Assembly: GCA_002476625.1 (NCBI GenBank) | Contig: DLLC01000024.1 | Coordinates: 1 to 19,159 of the forward strand | Direction of reading: 5' to 3' | DNA from: Porphyromonadaceae bacterium UBA7572 | Lineage (GTDB): Bacteria > Bacteroidota > Bacteroidia > Bacteroidales > Muribaculaceae | Length of the DNA: 19,159 nucleotides | Shown here: positions 7,628 to 15,955 of the stretch, piece after piece | Layout: every line of letters starts with the position of its first letter | How positions within the stretch are numbered: the stretch's first letter is position 1 | Made by a program: the position numbers and the translations under genes | Notes under the pieces: generated by a model | Seen by the model: the letters and a program-made list of their open reading frames with translations, nothing else | Databases searched by the model: none | Told to the model about the DNA's origin: nothing

Positions 7628-7659
7628 CAAAGGTATAGCTTTTTTCCCATCTGTGCAAC
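7628..7659 (-). promoter_or_regulatory. Promoter of tRNA-His
   Basis: On the minus strand, GTTG (7659-7656) is followed after 20 bases by TACCTTTG (7635-7628), a good fit to TTTG-N19/21-TAnnTTTG. Transcription would start near 7622, about 14 bases before the tRNA. The -33 part overlaps the hairpin at 7654-7680. Confidence 0.7.
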
Positions 7660-7686
7660 TTTTGAAGCCAAAAAGTTGCATTTTTT
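7654..7686 (+). terminator. Terminator-like hairpin upstream of tRNA-His
   Basis: A perfect 10-bp stem TGCAACTTTT (7654-7663) and AAAAGTTGCA (7671-7680) with loop GAAGCCA is followed by six T. It has terminator form on the plus strand, yet no plus-strand gene lies just upstream. It may stop readthrough, or act as a DNA inverted repeat at the tRNA-His promoter; either role is inference. Confidence 0.5.
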
Positions 7687-7729
7687 CGCAAAACCACTTT
7701 AAATCTGCGCGAGCCCACTTTCCCCTACG

Positions 7730-7767
7730 AAAAAAACGGTGACGTACCTGTCACAGGCGCGTCACCG
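7730..7767 (-). terminator. Rho-independent terminator of nagA
   Basis: On the minus strand, CGGTGACG (7767-7760) pairs with CGTCACCG (7744-7737), an 8-bp perfect stem, followed by seven T (7736-7730). It lies about 33 bases after the nagA stop. Confidence 0.88.
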
Positions 7768-7799
7768 CAAAGTTGATATTTTAGATAATTAGTTAGCGT

Positions 7800-8966
7800 C
7801 TATAGTTTGTTGGTGCCTTCCACCATCTCGCCCATCGCGATCACTGCGCGGAGGTTGAGATCGGCATCAAGAATGAGCATATCCGCATCTTTCCCCTTCA
7901 AGAGAGAGCCCTTGCGGTCGTAGATGTTCATAATTCGCGCTGGAGTCTCGCTCACCATTCGGCAAGCGTCCACAAGTGGAATATTAGCAATGTTTACAGC
8001 CGTGCGGATCAGGCGGTCCATCGTGGCAATGCTGCCAGCGAGGGCTGAGCGGTCGCTCAGCTTACACACGCCATCCTCTATAATCACGCGGGGGTCGAAA
8101 GCCTTGGTGCTCTCGCTGCACGACACGGCAAGCGCATCGGTAATCAGTGCCATGCGCCCTACGCCCTTGTTGCGATAGGCAAGCTGAAGCACTGGGCCAG
8201 GAACGTGAATGCCGTCGGCAATGCACTCCACCGTCATATTGTCCATCAGATACACGCTCTCCACCGTTCCGGCATGCTTAAACTCGCGCTCATTGTGCAC
8301 GTAGGTCATCGCATTATAGAAGTGGGTGGCGTGGCTATAGCCAGCCTCATAAGCGGCTTTCACTTCGGAATAGCCTGCCGCAGTGTGGCCAATGGCTGCG
8401 AGCACACCTTTTTTCACAAGGTAGCGCCCCATTTCAATGGCGCCAGGCAATTCTGGGGCCACATCCCAGCGGGCCATACATTTGAAGTCTTCCACAATGT
8501 GGCGATACTCATCCGGATTTGGGTTGCGGATAATGTCGGGCATCTGGGCTCCAGCCTTTTTCAGGTTGAAGTAGGGGCCCTCAAGGTGCAATCCCATGAT
8601 AGGACTTCCAGGCTCACTCATCAGCGTGTCGCAAGTGACGCAGGCGTCCTCAATCATCTTAGTGGTGGATGACGACAGCGTGGGGAACATGGCTGTGGTG
8701 CCATGCTTCATATGGGCGAGAGTGGCCTCGCGGAAAGCGTCGATAGATCCCTCCTGATAGTCGCGTCCGCCGCCGCCATGGCAGTGGAGCTCAATTCCGC
8801 CAGGCACTATGTGCATACCCTTGGCGTCGATTGCAATCTCGGCCTTTGGCTCAATATTACTCTCTTTTGATATTTCCACAATACGGCCGCCGTCCATCAA
8901 AATCGAACCGCCATTCACCCATCCTTCCGGTGTGAGGATGTGACCATTATAAATTTGGGTCAGCAT
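7800..8966 (-). CDS. nagA: N-acetylglucosamine-6-phosphate deacetylase
   Basis: 388 residues, a normal NagA length. It removes acetate from GlcNAc-6-phosphate to give glucosamine-6-phosphate, linking amino-sugar catabolism and peptidoglycan recycling to glycolysis. The amidohydrolase motifs are complete: HCH at 61-63, HLEGPYF with Glu129, AIGHTAA with His194, THFYNAM with His215, ADGIHVP with His254, and LITDAL with Asp277, the expected catalytic Asp; Glu129, His194 and His215 are the expected metal ligands by comparison with E. coli NagA. LAGS near residue 313 is also typical. No nagB or transporter gene is adjacent here. A -7 promoter box lies 56 bases upstream and a terminator follows. Confidence 0.96.
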   Translation of the reverse strand: MLTQIYNGHILTPEGWVNGGSILMDGGRIVEISKESNIEPKAEIAIDAKGMHIVPGGIELHCHGGGGRDYQEGSIDAFREATLAHMKHGTTAMFPTLSSSTTKMIEDACVTCDTLMSEPGSPIMGLHLEGPYFNLKKAGAQMPDIIRNPNPDEYRHIVEDFKCMARWDVAPELPGAIEMGRYLVKKGVLAAIGHTAAGYSEVKAAYEAGYSHATHFYNAMTYVHNEREFKHAGTVESVYLMDNMTVECIADGIHVPGPVLQLAYRNKGVGRMALITDALAVSCSESTKAFDPRVIIEDGVCKLSDRSALAGSIATMDRLIRTAVNIANIPLVDACRMVSETPARIMNIYDRKGSLLKGKDADMLILDADLNLRAVIAMGEMVEGTNKL

Positions 8967-9021
8967 AATCTCTGTAATCTTCTTTGTTCCCGCTTAGAAA
9001 CCGTTAAATATTTTATCATAA

Positions 9022-9029
9022 CAAAATTA
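9022..9029 (-). promoter_or_regulatory. -7 promoter element of nagA
   Basis: On the minus strand, TAATTTTG fits TAnnTTTG and lies between the upstream acyltransferase gene and nagA. The -33 region is weak (TTCG). Leader of about 50 bases. The same octamer is the -7 box of the acyltransferase promoter (10229-10222). Confidence 0.55.
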
Positions 9030-9063
9030 ATGAATTTATGCGAACGCCACGAAGCATTAAACA

Positions 9064-10212
9064 CTATTTTTGTTTTATTGACACAAATTCAGAAAACAGC
9101 GCTCTCGCTTTATCCCTCAGAGGCGGCATCACCCTTCTGTAGCCCCACATCCACAGCAGCGGCAAAGCTGTGCCACACACGGTGTAGAGCAACCAGAAAA
9201 AGTCGGCCTTACTGTGCTCGTGCACCACCATGTGGCACCCCATCTGCCCCCAGTCAAGGCCATAGTAGGCTATTTTGATGGCGCTCACCACTTTAAAAGA
9301 AATGATATGGAACACATACACATAGAGCGTCATATCACCGCAGTGAACCAGCGCACGCCGCACCACTCCTCCGTGAGCATCAATCCACCTGGCCACATAA
9401 TGCACCATCAAGAAGCCCGCCACGCCAGTGAGCGGAAGAGTGGCCACATCCTGCACCCAAGGCGACAGCGTCATGCCATGCCAGCCCAGAAGCGTGCCCA
9501 AGCACAAAATGCCCAAGCACAGCACCGCCACCGGCCAGCGCACCCTTATGCGGTGCTCATACGAGCGGTAGAGCACGCCCACGCCAAAGAACAGAACACC
9601 CCACGTTTCGCGGATGCCACCCTGCACCACATTCACCACCCGCAGCCCATTCGCAATTTTGAGCAGCGCAAAAGCCAGCGCCCCCACGCAAATCAGCGCC
9701 ACAATGCCGTTGCCTCGCAAATGCCGCCAGCGCCCGTCGAGCACATAATAAAGCGCCATGAACAGGATACTGGAAATCAGCAGCGCGCGGAAAAACCAGA
9801 ATGCGCCAGCCAAAAACTCGTCGTAGCCCGACATGGAAGTGACAATGCTCACCGCGCGCTGCAGCAGCGCATGCGTATCGTAGGGGTGCGTCACGCCATT
9901 CTCCCAGTTGCCATACCGCTCACTGAGTAGCCCCACGTGAAACATCAGATTGTGAATAATCAAAAAGAAAAACGCCCACTTCACCATCGGCACATACAGC
10001 CCCCTGAACCGCTTCACCACAAAAGTCCACGGGTCGGCCAGGTATTTGCGGCTGAAGAAATAGCCGGCGGTGATGAAGAAGATGGGCATGTGAAACAGAT
10101 ACACGATGTGCATCAAAAAGTCAGGGCCCTCAGAGTGCCCAAGCACCATCAGAATGATGGCTATGCCCTTACAGATGGAAATAACGGAGTTACGCATTGG
10201 TGTCAGAGTCAT
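9064..10212 (-). CDS. Acyltransferase family 3 integral membrane protein
   Basis: 382 residues as read from the first ATG. The N-terminal SICKGIAIILMVLGHSEG contains the family His in the first membrane span, as in OafA/WecH-like and fucose O-acetylase-like enzymes that acylate surface sugars. About ten hydrophobic spans follow (for example IVYLFHMPIFFITAGYF, WAFFFLIIHNLMF, LLISSILFMALYYVL, VLCLGILCLGTLLG, FWLLYTVCGTALPLLWMWG). Substrate cannot be told; no glycan cluster is adjacent. Start choice: the promoter -7 box ends at 10222, so translation from 10212 would be almost leaderless. Met6 (ATG at 10197-10195) gives a leader of about 19 bases and an N-terminus MRNSVISICKG, which fits the family better. 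I keep the longer frame for reporting and prefer Met6. Confidence 0.87.
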   Translation of the reverse strand: MTLTPMRNSVISICKGIAIILMVLGHSEGPDFLMHIVYLFHMPIFFITAGYFFSRKYLADPWTFVVKRFRGLYVPMVKWAFFFLIIHNLMFHVGLLSERYGNWENGVTHPYDTHALLQRAVSIVTSMSGYDEFLAGAFWFFRALLISSILFMALYYVLDGRWRHLRGNGIVALICVGALAFALLKIANGLRVVNVVQGGIRETWGVLFFGVGVLYRSYEHRIRVRWPVAVLCLGILCLGTLLGWHGMTLSPWVQDVATLPLTGVAGFLMVHYVARWIDAHGGVVRRALVHCGDMTLYVYVFHIISFKVVSAIKIAYYGLDWGQMGCHMVVHEHSKADFFWLLYTVCGTALPLLWMWGYRRVMPPLRDKARALFSEFVSIKQK

Positions 10213-10221
10213 ATTTCATCA

Positions 10222-10253
10222 CAAAATTAAACGTTCACCGCCACTTTAGCAAA
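10222..10253 (-). promoter_or_regulatory. Consensus promoter of the acyltransferase gene
   Basis: On the minus strand, TTTG (10253-10250), 20 bases, then TAATTTTG (10229-10222): a full Bacteroidetes promoter match. Transcription should start near 10216. Confidence 0.75.
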
Positions 10254-10259
10254 TTTAGC

Positions 10260-10290
10260 TTGCCAATACCCTTTTTTTGCACTACCTTTA
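10260..10290 (+). promoter_or_regulatory. Putative promoter of the S1/P1 nuclease gene
   Basis: TTG (10260-10262), 20 bases, then TACCTTTA (10283-10290), one base off the TAnnTTTG consensus. It is divergent from and just next to the acyltransferase promoter. Leader of about 58 bases to the ATG at 10355. Confidence 0.5.
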
Positions 10291-10354
10291 CGACATCACA
10301 CCCACAGTGCCCCCAACACTCAGGTAAACTAAAATCAAAACATATCAACACATT

Positions 10355-11131
10355 ATGAAACGTAACTCATTACTTATCTTCACAGCCCTCTTCTGCGCGC
10401 TCCAGGCCTTCGCCTGGGGGCAGAAAGGACACGACGTGACGGCATTCATCGCCGAACAGCATCTCACCGAGCAAGCCAAAGCCAAAATCACAGCCGCACT
10501 CGACGGCCACTCCCTGGTGTACTACGCCAACTGGCTCGACAACGCCAGCAACACCCCCGAATACCGCTACACCAAAACGTGGCACTACAAAAACGTGGAC
10601 GAGGGCGAAACCTACGACAGCGCGCCCAAGGCCAAAACCGGCGACGTGGTGGTGGCGCTGACCGACATCGTGGACAAACTGCGCGGCGGCAACCTCAGCC
10701 ACGACGAAGAAAACCTGGCACTGCGCATGCTCATACACCTCGTGGGCGACATGCACCAGCCACTGCACATGGGCCACCGCAGCGATCTCGGGGGCAACAA
10801 GGTGGCCATCAAGAGCTTCAACCGCGACACCAACCTGCACAGCTACTGGGACAGCGAGCTCATAGACTTCGTGCACAAGTGGAGCCACAGCGAATGGCAA
10901 TATCAAATCGACCGCGCCACGGCCGACGAAGAAGCCAAGATAGTGTCAGGCGACATCAACTCATGGGCAAAGGAAGGCGTAGCCATCGCAGCAGGCATCT
11001 ACGCCGACACGCCCGAAGGCAGCCGCGTGTCGTACGCCTACGGAGCCAAATACGCCCCCGTCGTAGAGCAGCAGCTCCTCAAAGGCGGCCTGCGCCTGGC
11101 CCACCTCCTCAACACCCTCTACGCCAAATAA
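10355..11131 (+). CDS. Secreted S1/P1-type nuclease
   Basis: 258 residues. Signal peptide 1-20 ends AFA, leaving Trp21 as the mature N-terminus, which this family needs because the N-terminal amine and carbonyl bind zinc. All nine ligands expected from nuclease P1 can be seen at the same spacings: Trp21, His26, Asp62, His77, His128, Asp132, His138, His162, Asp166 (P1: 1, 6, 45, 60, 116, 120, 126, 149, 153). Motifs are WGQKGH, WLDN, KTWHY, LIHLVGDMHQPLH and NLHSYWDSEL. It should therefore be an active three-zinc phosphodiesterase outside the cytoplasm, cutting single-stranded DNA or RNA and 3'-nucleotides, probably for phosphate or nucleoside scavenging. It is followed by the cas operon, which has its own promoter; a functional link is not supported. 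Confidence 0.93.
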   Translation: MKRNSLLIFTALFCALQAFAWGQKGHDVTAFIAEQHLTEQAKAKITAALDGHSLVYYANWLDNASNTPEYRYTKTWHYKNVDEGETYDSAPKAKTGDVVVALTDIVDKLRGGNLSHDEENLALRMLIHLVGDMHQPLHMGHRSDLGGNKVAIKSFNRDTNLHSYWDSELIDFVHKWSHSEWQYQIDRATADEEAKIVSGDINSWAKEGVAIAAGIYADTPEGSRVSYAYGAKYAPVVEQQLLKGGLRLAHLLNTLYAK

Positions 11132-11193
11132 TCCTCCCCTAAAAACATGTTTAACAACATATTTAAAAATTCGTTCATCTCTTGTTTTTTATA

Positions 11194-11201
11194 TAACTTT
11201 G
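11194..11201 (+). promoter_or_regulatory. cas6: -7 promoter element of the cas operon
   Basis: TAACTTTG fits TAnnTTTG, preceded by a T-run (GTTTTTTATATAACTTTG at 11184-11201). It gives a leader of about 34 bases before cas6. The same core occurs in the CRISPR leader at 19062-19078. No clear -33 TTTG at the normal spacing. Confidence 0.65.
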
Positions 11202-11241
11202 CAGTGACACACTATAATAATACTGCTAACGCACAAAAAAA

Positions 11242-11904
11242 ATGAGAATACACATCAAAACATCAGCTAATACACAGCCAATTAAATTTGACTATCTCCA
11301 GAGACTTGTAGGAACCATTCACAAATGGATTGGGCCAAACGATATACATGATAGCATGTCACTTTATTCATTTTCATGGCTTATGGGAGCTGAACTTACA
11401 AATGGCTTTCTTGAGTTCATAAATGGAGCATCCTTCTTTTTAAGTTTTTACGATGAGAATATAATGGAAGACCTTGTCCGTTCGGTTTTGAAAGATCCAG
11501 TAATGTTCAATGGGCTGGAAGTGACAGATATTCAACTTGACAGACTTCCAAATTTATCCGATCGCGAATTATTTTATTGTGCAAGTCCGATATTGATAAA
11601 ACGCCATCTTGCTGATAATACAATAAGGCATTTTCGCTACGATGATCCACAAGCCAGTCAATATCTTAAAGAAACACTTGTCCGCAAGATGCAAAAAGTA
11701 GGTTTAGAGTATGATGAAACCCTTGATATTCACTTTGATTTATCATACCCTAACAAGAAACAGAAACTGGTAAAGTATCGCGGTGTGGGCAACAAGGCAA
11801 ATATGTGCCCTGTGATAATCAAAGGCAAACCGGAAACAAAGCTATTTGCTTGGACTGTCGGCATTGGCAACAGTACGGGTATTGGATTTGGCGCAATTTA
11901 TTAA
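11242..11904 (+). CDS. cas6: CRISPR-associated endoribonuclease Cas6
   Basis: 220 residues, a usual Cas6 size. It should cut the pre-crRNA within each repeat, leaving an 8-base 5' tag (ATTGAAAT for the repeat seen at 19130-19159). The C-terminal 14 residues, GIGNSTGIGFGAIY, are the Gly-rich loop that marks the Cas6 RAMP fold. The N-terminal LVGTIHKWIGPND segment is also typical, and His26 or His35 is a candidate catalytic residue. It is the first gene of the cas operon. Codon use and AT content differ from the upstream nuclease gene and match cas5-cas3-cas8-cas7. cas5 follows after 20 bases. Confidence 0.9.
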   Translation: MRIHIKTSANTQPIKFDYLQRLVGTIHKWIGPNDIHDSMSLYSFSWLMGAELTNGFLEFINGASFFLSFYDENIMEDLVRSVLKDPVMFNGLEVTDIQLDRLPNLSDRELFYCASPILIKRHLADNTIRHFRYDDPQASQYLKETLVRKMQKVGLEYDETLDIHFDLSYPNKKQKLVKYRGVGNKANMCPVIIKGKPETKLFAWTVGIGNSTGIGFGAIY

Positions 11905-11924
11905 AATCAATAGGAGGAACAACA

Positions 11925-12482
11925 ATGTTTGTAGTCACTTATAGAGGTATATTTGGATTTATAAAACCTTGGACGGCCGTGCGTGATGGTGAAACGTTTA
12001 GCCAACAATTTCTAACGCCATCAATCATAGAGGGCATAGAAAAGAAACTATTTCCTGAACTGCTGAATACCAATGGCATTCACAAAATTTTAAGGCATAA
12101 ACTTGACTATGCCGCAACGACAACACAGCAAGAAGTGGTTCAGACACGTGGTTGGGAAGATAAAAAAGGTAAGATGCCGCCACGCCCCAGGTCAATCATA
12201 AAACGATCTATTCTACAAAACCCCATTCTTTACCTCGCCTTCAACAACAGAACGGAAGCACTCTCTGCTTACAAGCAAACCATTTGTCTCTGTAGAAACG
12301 AGGACATCCTGTTTCCTGACAAAGACATTGCGGAAATGACTGCAGAAGAATTTTCAAGCATACCAGGCTTTGAGTTGCGTTTTGGCAAAAGCGAGCAATC
12401 ATTCTTAGTGGGCTACAACCGTTTCAACAAAAGCCAACCCATGTATGGCTGGCTTGAATATAATGGACAAACGTTACTGTGA
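11925..12482 (+). CDS. cas5: CRISPR-associated protein Cas5 (Cas5p/PGING-like)
   Basis: 185 residues from the ATG at 11925. This start is chosen over the upstream in-frame ATG at 11805, inside cas6, because AGGAGG at 11912-11917 lies 7 bases before it and MFVVTYRGIFGFIKPWTAVRDGETFSQ is a normal Cas5 opening. Cas5 caps the 5' tag of the crRNA in the Cascade complex. A Cas6 is present, so this Cas5 probably does not process crRNA, unlike Cas5d of subtype I-C. The C-terminal PMYGWLEYNGQTLL block ends the fold. Subtype assignment rests on gene context and on my memory of the Porphyromonas PGING set. The Cas3 frame begins within or just after its last codons. Confidence 0.8.
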   Translation: MFVVTYRGIFGFIKPWTAVRDGETFSQQFLTPSIIEGIEKKLFPELLNTNGIHKILRHKLDYAATTTQQEVVQTRGWEDKKGKMPPRPRSIIKRSILQNPILYLAFNNRTEALSAYKQTICLCRNEDILFPDKDIAEMTAEEFSSIPGFELRFGKSEQSFLVGYNRFNKSQPMYGWLEYNGQTLL

Positions 12483-12486
12483 AAAC

Positions 12487-14628
12487 ATGGGCAGACATAA
12501 TGAAATTTTGGCTAAAAGTGAAGGGAATGGACTCGTAACTTTATACCAACACCTGAAAGATGTGGCAAGCTTTGCCTCTGCTATAGCTGTAAATATAGGG
12601 CTTGACGAGCATATTGCCCGGCAAGGGGCTATCTTGCACGACATAGGCAAGGCAAGTCCTACATTTCAGCAAAAACTGAAAAAAGCTTATAGGCCCAGAC
12701 CCGGGTTTGTGTTTAGGCATGAAATTGCATCACTGTTTTTCATTTCATTGATTGACGAACAATATAGAAACGCCATAATTGAAATGATTGCCGCACATCA
12801 CAAATCGGCATATAAAGACATTCGAGAACTTGGCATTTTAGACCTTGATGACACAATGGATTGCTTTACTATCCACGCTAAAGACTTTGAGCAATGGCAG
12901 CAGTCTGCTTTAGAAATATTAAAAGAGCTTGGCTTCAGCACACATCCAATTTCAATGGAAGAAGCAGAAGAAAACTATGACTATGCGGTAAGCTATTGCT
13001 GCAAGAAAAAGGCAGAGTGCTCTCAATGGAGAGGATTGCTGATGGCCGCCGACCACATGGCTTCGGCGCTGGAATCGGAACAAGCAGACATTGATGTGAA
13101 ATTGTTCGTCAAGCCTGATTTGACATTTTATAACAGAACGTCATCTCTTTATCCTTTGTCGCAAATCTCTGCTGAAGACCACAGAATCCACACCATCGTC
13201 ACAGCCCCTACAGGATCTGGGAAAACCGATTTCTTATTAAGGAGGTGCAAAGGACGGGTATTTTACACATTACCCTTTCAAGCGTCTATCAACGCCATGT
13301 ACGACAGAATCAAAAAAGACCTTTCAGGGACAGATGCGCAAATATATTTGCTTCATGCCTCATCTAACCTCAGAGTGGTAGGAGACAAAGTGGAAGAAAG
13401 CATCATGCAGCGCCATGTTGGAGCATCAGTGAAAATATTGACACCACATCAAATGGCCTCGATTGTGTTCGGAATTAAAGGATACGAGGCTATGGCCATT
13501 GATCTGAAAGGCACTGACGTCATACTTGATGAGATACACACATATTCCGACACAATACAAGCGATAGTGCTGCGCATAATCGAAATACTTGTGGGCCTTG
13601 GCTGTAGAGTGCACATAGGAACCGCCACGATGCCTTCTATACTTTATCATAAAATATTGTCGACATTAGGTGGAAAAGGAGCCGTGTACGAAGTCAAACT
13701 TGATAGCAGAACCTTAAGGGCATTCAATCGTCACAAGGTTTACAAACTTGACGAAGTGGAACACTCTTTCAATGTCATTGACGAGGCCATAGATTCAAGG
13801 CAAAAGATTTTAATAGTTTGCAATCAAGTGAAACGGGCACAAGATATGTATAGGCTCATTTGTAATCGCTACCCTACTGTAGAGAAGATGCTCGTGCACA
13901 GCCGTTACAAGCGAAAAGACAGAGCCTGTTTAGAGAACGAACTGAGGCGAAAGTACAACATGATGCATGGCGAACCATGTGTAGTTGTGTCAACACAAGT
14001 TGTGGAGGTTAGTCTTGATATCAGTTTTGACATGATGGTTACAGAATGCGCTCCTATAGACGCTTTGATACAAAGATTCGGTAGGATCAACCGAAAGCGG
14101 ACAGAAGAAACAATCGGGCACTATAAGCCAGTGTTTGTCATAGCTCCACCTGATAGTTCCACTGAGGCCCTTCCTTACAGCATTGAGGTGCTGCGGAGTA
14201 CATTTGAGGCGCTTCCCGACAACGGATGCTTGCTCGAAGAAACGGAAGTGCAGCACATGATAGACAAAGTGTATCCCGATGTGAAATTCCAAAACATTGA
14301 TTACACAGGAGTGGCATTCATAGATGGCAATTGGCAACTGAAGGCATTATGTCATCAGCCAAAGTCGGCTTTGCTTGAAACACTCGACATTAATTCGGCC
14401 GTATGCATAACTGAACATGACAAGGAGCGGTATGTAAACGCGAATGCACTCGAAAGAGCAGGAATGGAGATACCCGTCAGCTACCGTTCTATAGCTTATC
14501 GAAATTTGGAACAAATTGACAGAGGTATGCGTCCATTCATAATTCCCAACAAAGCGTATGATAAGGAGTTTGGGCTTCTTACTGACAAATGTGAAATAGA
14601 AAACTATCAATCTTTTGAAATACTATAG
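12487..14628 (+). CDS. cas3: CRISPR-associated Cas3, HD nuclease fused to DExH helicase
   Basis: 713 residues from the ATG at 12487. The frame is open from 12445 with ATGs at 12445 and 12463 that overlap cas5; I choose 12487 because MGRHNEILAKSEG leads straight into the HD domain. HD nuclease residues: His22 (LYQHLKDV), His51-Asp52 (LHDIGKA), His78 (FRHEIA), His104-His105 (AAHHKS), Asp189-His190. Helicase: Walker A APTGSGKT at 240-247, DEIH at 348-351, GTATM at 378-382, VVSTQVVEVSLDI near 500-512, QRFGRINR at 529-536. All catalytic motifs are intact, so it should unwind and degrade target DNA marked by Cascade. The gene lies third, between cas5 and the cas8-like gene. Confidence 0.95.
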   Translation: MGRHNEILAKSEGNGLVTLYQHLKDVASFASAIAVNIGLDEHIARQGAILHDIGKASPTFQQKLKKAYRPRPGFVFRHEIASLFFISLIDEQYRNAIIEMIAAHHKSAYKDIRELGILDLDDTMDCFTIHAKDFEQWQQSALEILKELGFSTHPISMEEAEENYDYAVSYCCKKKAECSQWRGLLMAADHMASALESEQADIDVKLFVKPDLTFYNRTSSLYPLSQISAEDHRIHTIVTAPTGSGKTDFLLRRCKGRVFYTLPFQASINAMYDRIKKDLSGTDAQIYLLHASSNLRVVGDKVEESIMQRHVGASVKILTPHQMASIVFGIKGYEAMAIDLKGTDVILDEIHTYSDTIQAIVLRIIEILVGLGCRVHIGTATMPSILYHKILSTLGGKGAVYEVKLDSRTLRAFNRHKVYKLDEVEHSFNVIDEAIDSRQKILIVCNQVKRAQDMYRLICNRYPTVEKMLVHSRYKRKDRACLENELRRKYNMMHGEPCVVVSTQVVEVSLDISFDMMVTECAPIDALIQRFGRINRKRTEETIGHYKPVFVIAPPDSSTEALPYSIEVLRSTFEALPDNGCLLEETEVQHMIDKVYPDVKFQNIDYTGVAFIDGNWQLKALCHQPKSALLETLDINSAVCITEHDKERYVNANALERAGMEIPVSYRSIAYRNLEQIDRGMRPFIIPNKAYDKEFGLLTDKCEIENYQSFEIL

Positions 14629-14631
14629 AAT

Positions 14632-15933
14632 ATGATAACATCAGCAATAGGACGCATATTTCTTAACGCTTACAATGAAAAATATGGCACTCAATATGAT
14701 GCTCGCACTTTTTTCATTGAGCAGTTTTATCCATTATTTTTTGATCAAAAAAAATATATGATGACAGCGGGCAATTCCCCTTTGGAGAACCCCAAACTGA
14801 GCTGGGACGACATGATAAAAGGAAAGAAGCCATATGAGACACCGGAAAAGCGCAAGGAAAGATTCACTAAACTTATGCAGAAAATAGAAAATAGTGATGC
14901 CGATGCAAGTATCGCGAGAGGGTTTCCAGCGTCTGACATAAATGCGACCACTTCGGGGCAAGTCACCGATATGACCATAACTCAAACCAAAGACGACATA
15001 TTCTTGTCATGGTTTGGAGATGCCTTAGGCGTAGGTGTGCAAGGTGGCTTTTCCATACTGTTTAACCATAAAGACATTTTGTTGGATGTGTTTAATGGGT
15101 GGAAATACTACCGGCGTGCGCTCAACAATACAGCAAATCTTAAAGGCAACCAAATAAACACATGGAATGGTCAATGGCTATCGCATTATTACGACTCAAG
15201 AGACTTTAATAGCGCCAACCCCATGGCAGGCTTCAATCCATATTCAACCGACAAGGAAATCATGAATATCAGCACACAAACTTGGACAAAGGTACTGATT
15301 GGCGTGTGCAGAAAATTCAAGGATGTGCAAGTTATGGGATATATCTACAGCATAGGGCAAACAAACACAACCATTGGTTTCATTCCAATCAACCTTACCC
15401 AAATACGCCGTCCTGTGCAGCTTTACAATCGATTATTCGGATCCGACGATGGAAGACAAGCAGAGCTTTTATGGGGAACGGCCACCGGGCTGAAGGCTTC
15501 ATGCACTGATGGAGTCATCGGCCTAAAAGCAATGGAGCCCAAAGGACTACGCGGATACATCACAAAAGGAAATTTGCCTAAACCCGCTAAGAATGACGAG
15601 CAAAAAATCAGTTATAATGTATATAAAATTTGGTTATTAGCTATGTTGAATAACGATGAATTATGGGATAAATCCCACGCATTGGCAGAATTGCTAAATG
15701 CAGCGTCCACGAACAAGGACAAGAAGGTGAGTACAAAACCAAAGAACTTAGTAGAAGCAGTGCTTAAATCTGTAAACAAAAAACAGTTTATCGACACAAT
15801 GAAAGATATACTTCCACTTGCCGAGCAACGTGAAAAATTGGTGGAAATTGTTAAAGAAGTCCACAAAATGCCAACCGACAATGTGCCATACTTCTTGACT
15901 TTATTACGTTTCCACTATGAAGCATTGAAATAA
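14632..15933 (+). CDS. cas8: Cascade large-subunit candidate, Cas8/Csp2-like
   Basis: 433 residues starting 3 bases after the cas3 stop. I do not recognise strong motifs. The call rests on position between cas3 and cas7 in an otherwise complete type I operon, on size, and on the fact that no other gene is left to supply the large subunit. The central part (about 120-290: DIFLSWFGDALGVGVQGG, WNGQWLSHYYDSRDFNSANP, MGYIYSIGQTNTTIGFIPI) looks like a globular alpha/beta domain, and the C-terminal 100 residues are helical and charged, as the helical bundle of Cas8 proteins is. From memory it corresponds to Csp2 (also called Cas8c) of the PGING group. The large subunit would recognise the PAM and recruit Cas3. 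No zinc-finger Cys cluster, as found in many Cas8b, is present. Confidence 0.68.
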   Translation: MITSAIGRIFLNAYNEKYGTQYDARTFFIEQFYPLFFDQKKYMMTAGNSPLENPKLSWDDMIKGKKPYETPEKRKERFTKLMQKIENSDADASIARGFPASDINATTSGQVTDMTITQTKDDIFLSWFGDALGVGVQGGFSILFNHKDILLDVFNGWKYYRRALNNTANLKGNQINTWNGQWLSHYYDSRDFNSANPMAGFNPYSTDKEIMNISTQTWTKVLIGVCRKFKDVQVMGYIYSIGQTNTTIGFIPINLTQIRRPVQLYNRLFGSDDGRQAELLWGTATGLKASCTDGVIGLKAMEPKGLRGYITKGNLPKPAKNDEQKISYNVYKIWLLAMLNNDELWDKSHALAELLNAASTNKDKKVSTKPKNLVEAVLKSVNKKQFIDTMKDILPLAEQREKLVEIVKEVHKMPTDNVPYFLTLLRFHYEALK

Positions 15934-15955
15934 TAATTTTTAATATCATTGAAAT

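Noticed and set aside
9214..9930. Long plus-strand open frame (238 codons) opposite the acyltransferase
   Set aside because: His/Pro/Arg-rich low-quality composition with no domain; the minus strand encodes a clear membrane acyltransferase with a consensus promoter.
10355..11131. S1/P1 nuclease as a part of the CRISPR defence system
   Set aside because: It is exported, has its own promoter, host-like base composition, and the cas operon has a separate promoter; proximity alone is not enough.
10370..11142. Two long alternative frames over the nuclease gene (minus 10370-10906, plus 10579-11142)
   Set aside because: Val-rich and Arg/Gln-rich compositions typical of shadow frames in GC-rich codons; the nuclease frame has all nine zinc ligands.
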